45,541 nt of DNA from UBA3064 sp016868095 (GTDB taxonomy: Bacteria; Pseudomonadota; Gammaproteobacteria; Burkholderiales; Burkholderiaceae_E), in contig JBEDEM010000005.1 in NCBI GenBank assembly GCA_041175665.1, forward strand, positions 1 to 45,541. Direction: 5' to 3'. Made by a program: the position numbers and the translations under genes. The first letter of the stretch is position 1, and the number at the start of each line of letters is the position of its first letter. Under the pieces are notes generated by a model. That model ran no database searches. It was not told the DNA's origin and saw only the letters and a program-made list of their open reading frames with translations. Of this stretch, positions 44,038 to 45,541 are shown one piece after another.

Positions 44038-44364
44038 ATGAAACGTCTTTATGACATTGCGCATGCACGCGCTGGCGATAAGGGAGAGACCTCAAATATC
44101 GCTGTATTTTGTTATAAAAAAGAAGATTACCAGTTGCTTGTGGGATGGCTTAGCGCCGAACGGGTGAAGGACTTCATGGGTGATCTGGTTCTTGGTGCGG
44201 TTGAGCGATATCCCGTTGACAGTCTTTGCGCGATCAATTTTGTCCTTCACAACACCTTAAGGGGAGGCGTGACTCGTTCGCTTGCACTTGATCCCCATGG
44301 TAAGTCCTTAAGTTCGGCTCTACTTGCAATGCCGCTCGACGATTCATTGAACTGGCAAGCATAG
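44038..44364 (+). CDS. AtuA-associated small protein, copy 2
   Basis: 108 aa, paralogue of the protein at 37031. Shared features are AHARAGDKGETSNIAVF, LSAERVKDFMG, the AINFVLHNTLRGGVTRSLALD block and SLSSALLAMPL. It corresponds to the separate C-terminal domain of long AtuA proteins. It lies 12 bases after its large partner. Its stop is one base from the stop of the convergent cyclophilin gene. Confidence 0.82.
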   Translation: MKRLYDIAHARAGDKGETSNIAVFCYKKEDYQLLVGWLSAERVKDFMGDLVLGAVERYPVDSLCAINFVLHNTLRGGVTRSLALDPHGKSLSSALLAMPLDDSLNWQA

Positions 44365-44365
44365 T

Positions 44366-45211
44366 TCAACGAATTCGGGTCGCCTTGATAATCACAATTT
44401 CGTTGATCGGTACATCGCTAAATCCTGCCTGATTCGATGTCGGTTTAAGTGCGATCGCATCAATGACATCTATGCCTCTGACAACCTCTCCGAATACCGC
44501 ATAGCCTGGAGCGCTTTCGTTGCTGTAGTCAAGAGACTTGTTGTCAACGAGGTTGACGAAAAATTGTGAACTTGCGCTGTCGGGATCATTGGTTCTTGCC
44601 ATCGCCAGCGAGGCACGCTTATTACCCAGCCCGCGATTGCTTTCCAATGGAATGGGTGCAAACAAGACCGGTCGTTGCACCATGCCGCGCTCGTAACCCC
44701 CGGCTTGCACAACGAAACCAGGAATTACCCGGTGAAAGATTAAATCCTGATAAAAACCCGCCTGCACATAGCGCAAGAAATTGTCGACCGTCATCGGTGC
44801 CGTGTTGGGGTCAAGTTCAACCTCAAATTCTCCTTCGGACACCTCAAATAAAACCCTTGGTCGGGGTACCGAAAAGGACTTGCTGTACACAAGAGTTCCG
44901 CTGGCATCGATGACCTCAAGGGTTTGGTCCCCTGTTGCGGTCAGCTTGCATTGATAGCTGAGTTCGGTACTTGAACTTGGGATCGGAGCTTGATCGGATA
45001 AACAAGACTGCACCCGTATGCTCAATCCTTCGTTTAAGCGGCTCACGCCAATTGTAAAGTTTGCAGTAAGACCGTAAAAAAGATTACGGGCTTGAACACT
45101 CGGTTCAAGCTTAGGTCCCTCGTCGGCGCAAGATAAAAGTAGCGAAGCGGCAAAAAGAATGCCGGCCGTTTTCAGGGCGCTAAGCGTATGTTTTAAAAGC
45201 CTTGGTAGCAT
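44366..45211 (-). CDS. peptidyl-prolyl cis-trans isomerase (cyclophilin) lipoprotein
   Basis: 281 aa from ATG 45211; the frame opens 54 bases earlier. The N-terminus has a lipoprotein signal with lipobox LLLSC (C28), so it is likely anchored on the periplasmic side. Residues 30-120 form an extra domain of unknown type. The C-terminal cyclophilin domain shows DNFLRYVQAGFYQDLIFHRV, then PGFVVQAGG, and ASSQFFVNL, with the catalytic Arg in FHR. It would help fold periplasmic proteins. It is divergent from the Bug receptor gene. Confidence 0.88.
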   Translation of the reverse strand: MLPRLLKHTLSALKTAGILFAASLLLSCADEGPKLEPSVQARNLFYGLTANFTIGVSRLNEGLSIRVQSCLSDQAPIPSSSTELSYQCKLTATGDQTLEVIDASGTLVYSKSFSVPRPRVLFEVSEGEFEVELDPNTAPMTVDNFLRYVQAGFYQDLIFHRVIPGFVVQAGGYERGMVQRPVLFAPIPLESNRGLGNKRASLAMARTNDPDSASSQFFVNLVDNKSLDYSNESAPGYAVFGEVVRGIDVIDAIALKPTSNQAGFSDVPINEIVIIKATRIR

Positions 45212-45300
45212 GCGTGTCGATTCTCGTAGATTCCTCGCGCGTGGATATGCACAGCGCAAGGACAAGTCATAAACTGTCTATCTTAAGTTCGGAGATACTC

Positions 45301-45541
45301 ATGATAAAGAAAACCGAAAGACTTGCGGCTCATGTTGCCTATGACAGCCAGCGACTTTCAAAGACGGGTTTTGATGCTCGCAGGCAGCTGTTACGCTGGA
45401 TGCCTGGAGCGCTTGGGATGGCTATGGCCGCACCGCTCCAAATGGCTCATGCTCAGGCCTATCCGTCGAAGCCCATCCGCTTTGTGGTTCCCTTTCCCGC
45501 TGGCGGCGGGGTTGATTTGGTGGCGAGGACGATCGGCGAGA
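45301..45541 (+). CDS. Bug/TctC-family solute-binding receptor (5' part, cut by window edge)
   Basis: The first 80 codons, running open to the window end. ATG 45301 follows GGAG at about 45290. A long N-terminal region with RRQLLRWMPGALGMAMAAP forms the signal peptide, ending AHAQ. The mature start AYPSKPIRFVVPFPAGGGVD and LVARTIGE are the signature of Bug-family receptors of tripartite tricarboxylate transporters. These are very abundant in Burkholderiales and bind small carboxylates. The signal region is longer than usual and carries a twin-arginine pair. The substrate is unknown. Confidence 0.9.
   Translation, partial: MIKKTERLAAHVAYDSQRLSKTGFDARRQLLRWMPGALGMAMAAPLQMAHAQAYPSKPIRFVVPFPAGGGVDLVARTIGE

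Noticed and set aside
1..45541. tRNA genes, prophage or insertion sequence
   Set aside because: No tRNA-like cloverleaf with a TTCGA loop in gaps, and no transposase, integrase or phage genes were seen.

Overview
The window reads as the chromosome of a beta-proteobacterium, most likely Burkholderiales. Supporting signs are the pepA-holC-valS cluster divergent from lptF-lptG, an alanine/lysine-rich SWIB-domain nucleoid-type protein, a Bug-family solute receptor at the right edge, and many CoA-thioester catabolic genes. GC is moderate and genes are tightly packed. I see no tRNA, rRNA, insertion sequence, prophage or CRISPR array. Stop/start overlaps (GTGA or ATGA) are common and mark the operons.

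Layout. 92-3707: alaS, a TusA-like sulfur carrier and an SDR dehydrogenase. 3770-9387 (minus): SWIB protein, valS, holC, pepA. 9587-11848: lptF-lptG, the LPS export permease pair. 11849-12336: a 488-bp gene-free region packed with palindromes, a probable structured small RNA and a strong intrinsic terminator. 12337-15225: cupin, ThDP-dependent enzyme and an unknown alpha/beta-barrel-like protein. 15215-23657 (minus): a nine-gene CoA-thioester operon with the parts of cyclohexanecarboxylate-type degradation (ligase, dehydrogenase, hydratase, SDR, BadI-type ring hydrolase). It also holds two 3-hydroxyacyl-CoA dehydrogenase proteins, a racemase-type CaiB/BaiF protein and a diverged type II dehydroquinase. 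23775-25301 (minus): a Baeyer-Villiger monooxygenase.

25394-30539: a cobalamin riboswitch followed by btuB-btuF-btuC-btuD, a complete vitamin B12 uptake operon. 30678-34759: a ferritin-like/PF10118 protein, AzlC-AzlD, an iron alcohol dehydrogenase and a ferredoxin-NADP reductase. 34756-35559 (minus): an OmpR-type regulator. 35651-44364: two separate AtuA-like/small-partner gene pairs flank a thiolase (plus) and a minus-strand operon of tartrate-dehydrogenase-like enzyme, MFS transporter and sulfatase. 44366-45211 (minus): a cyclophilin lipoprotein. 45301 to the edge: the start of a Bug receptor gene.

How it fits together. The left third is housekeeping. The rest is an accessory catabolic region aimed at cyclic or branched carboxylic acids handled as CoA thioesters, with a B12 uptake operon in the middle. 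The least explained parts are the structured RNA region at 11.9-12.3 kb, the diverged dehydroquinase in the ring operon, the duplicated split AtuA pairs, and a strong over-representation of the palindrome CGATCG.
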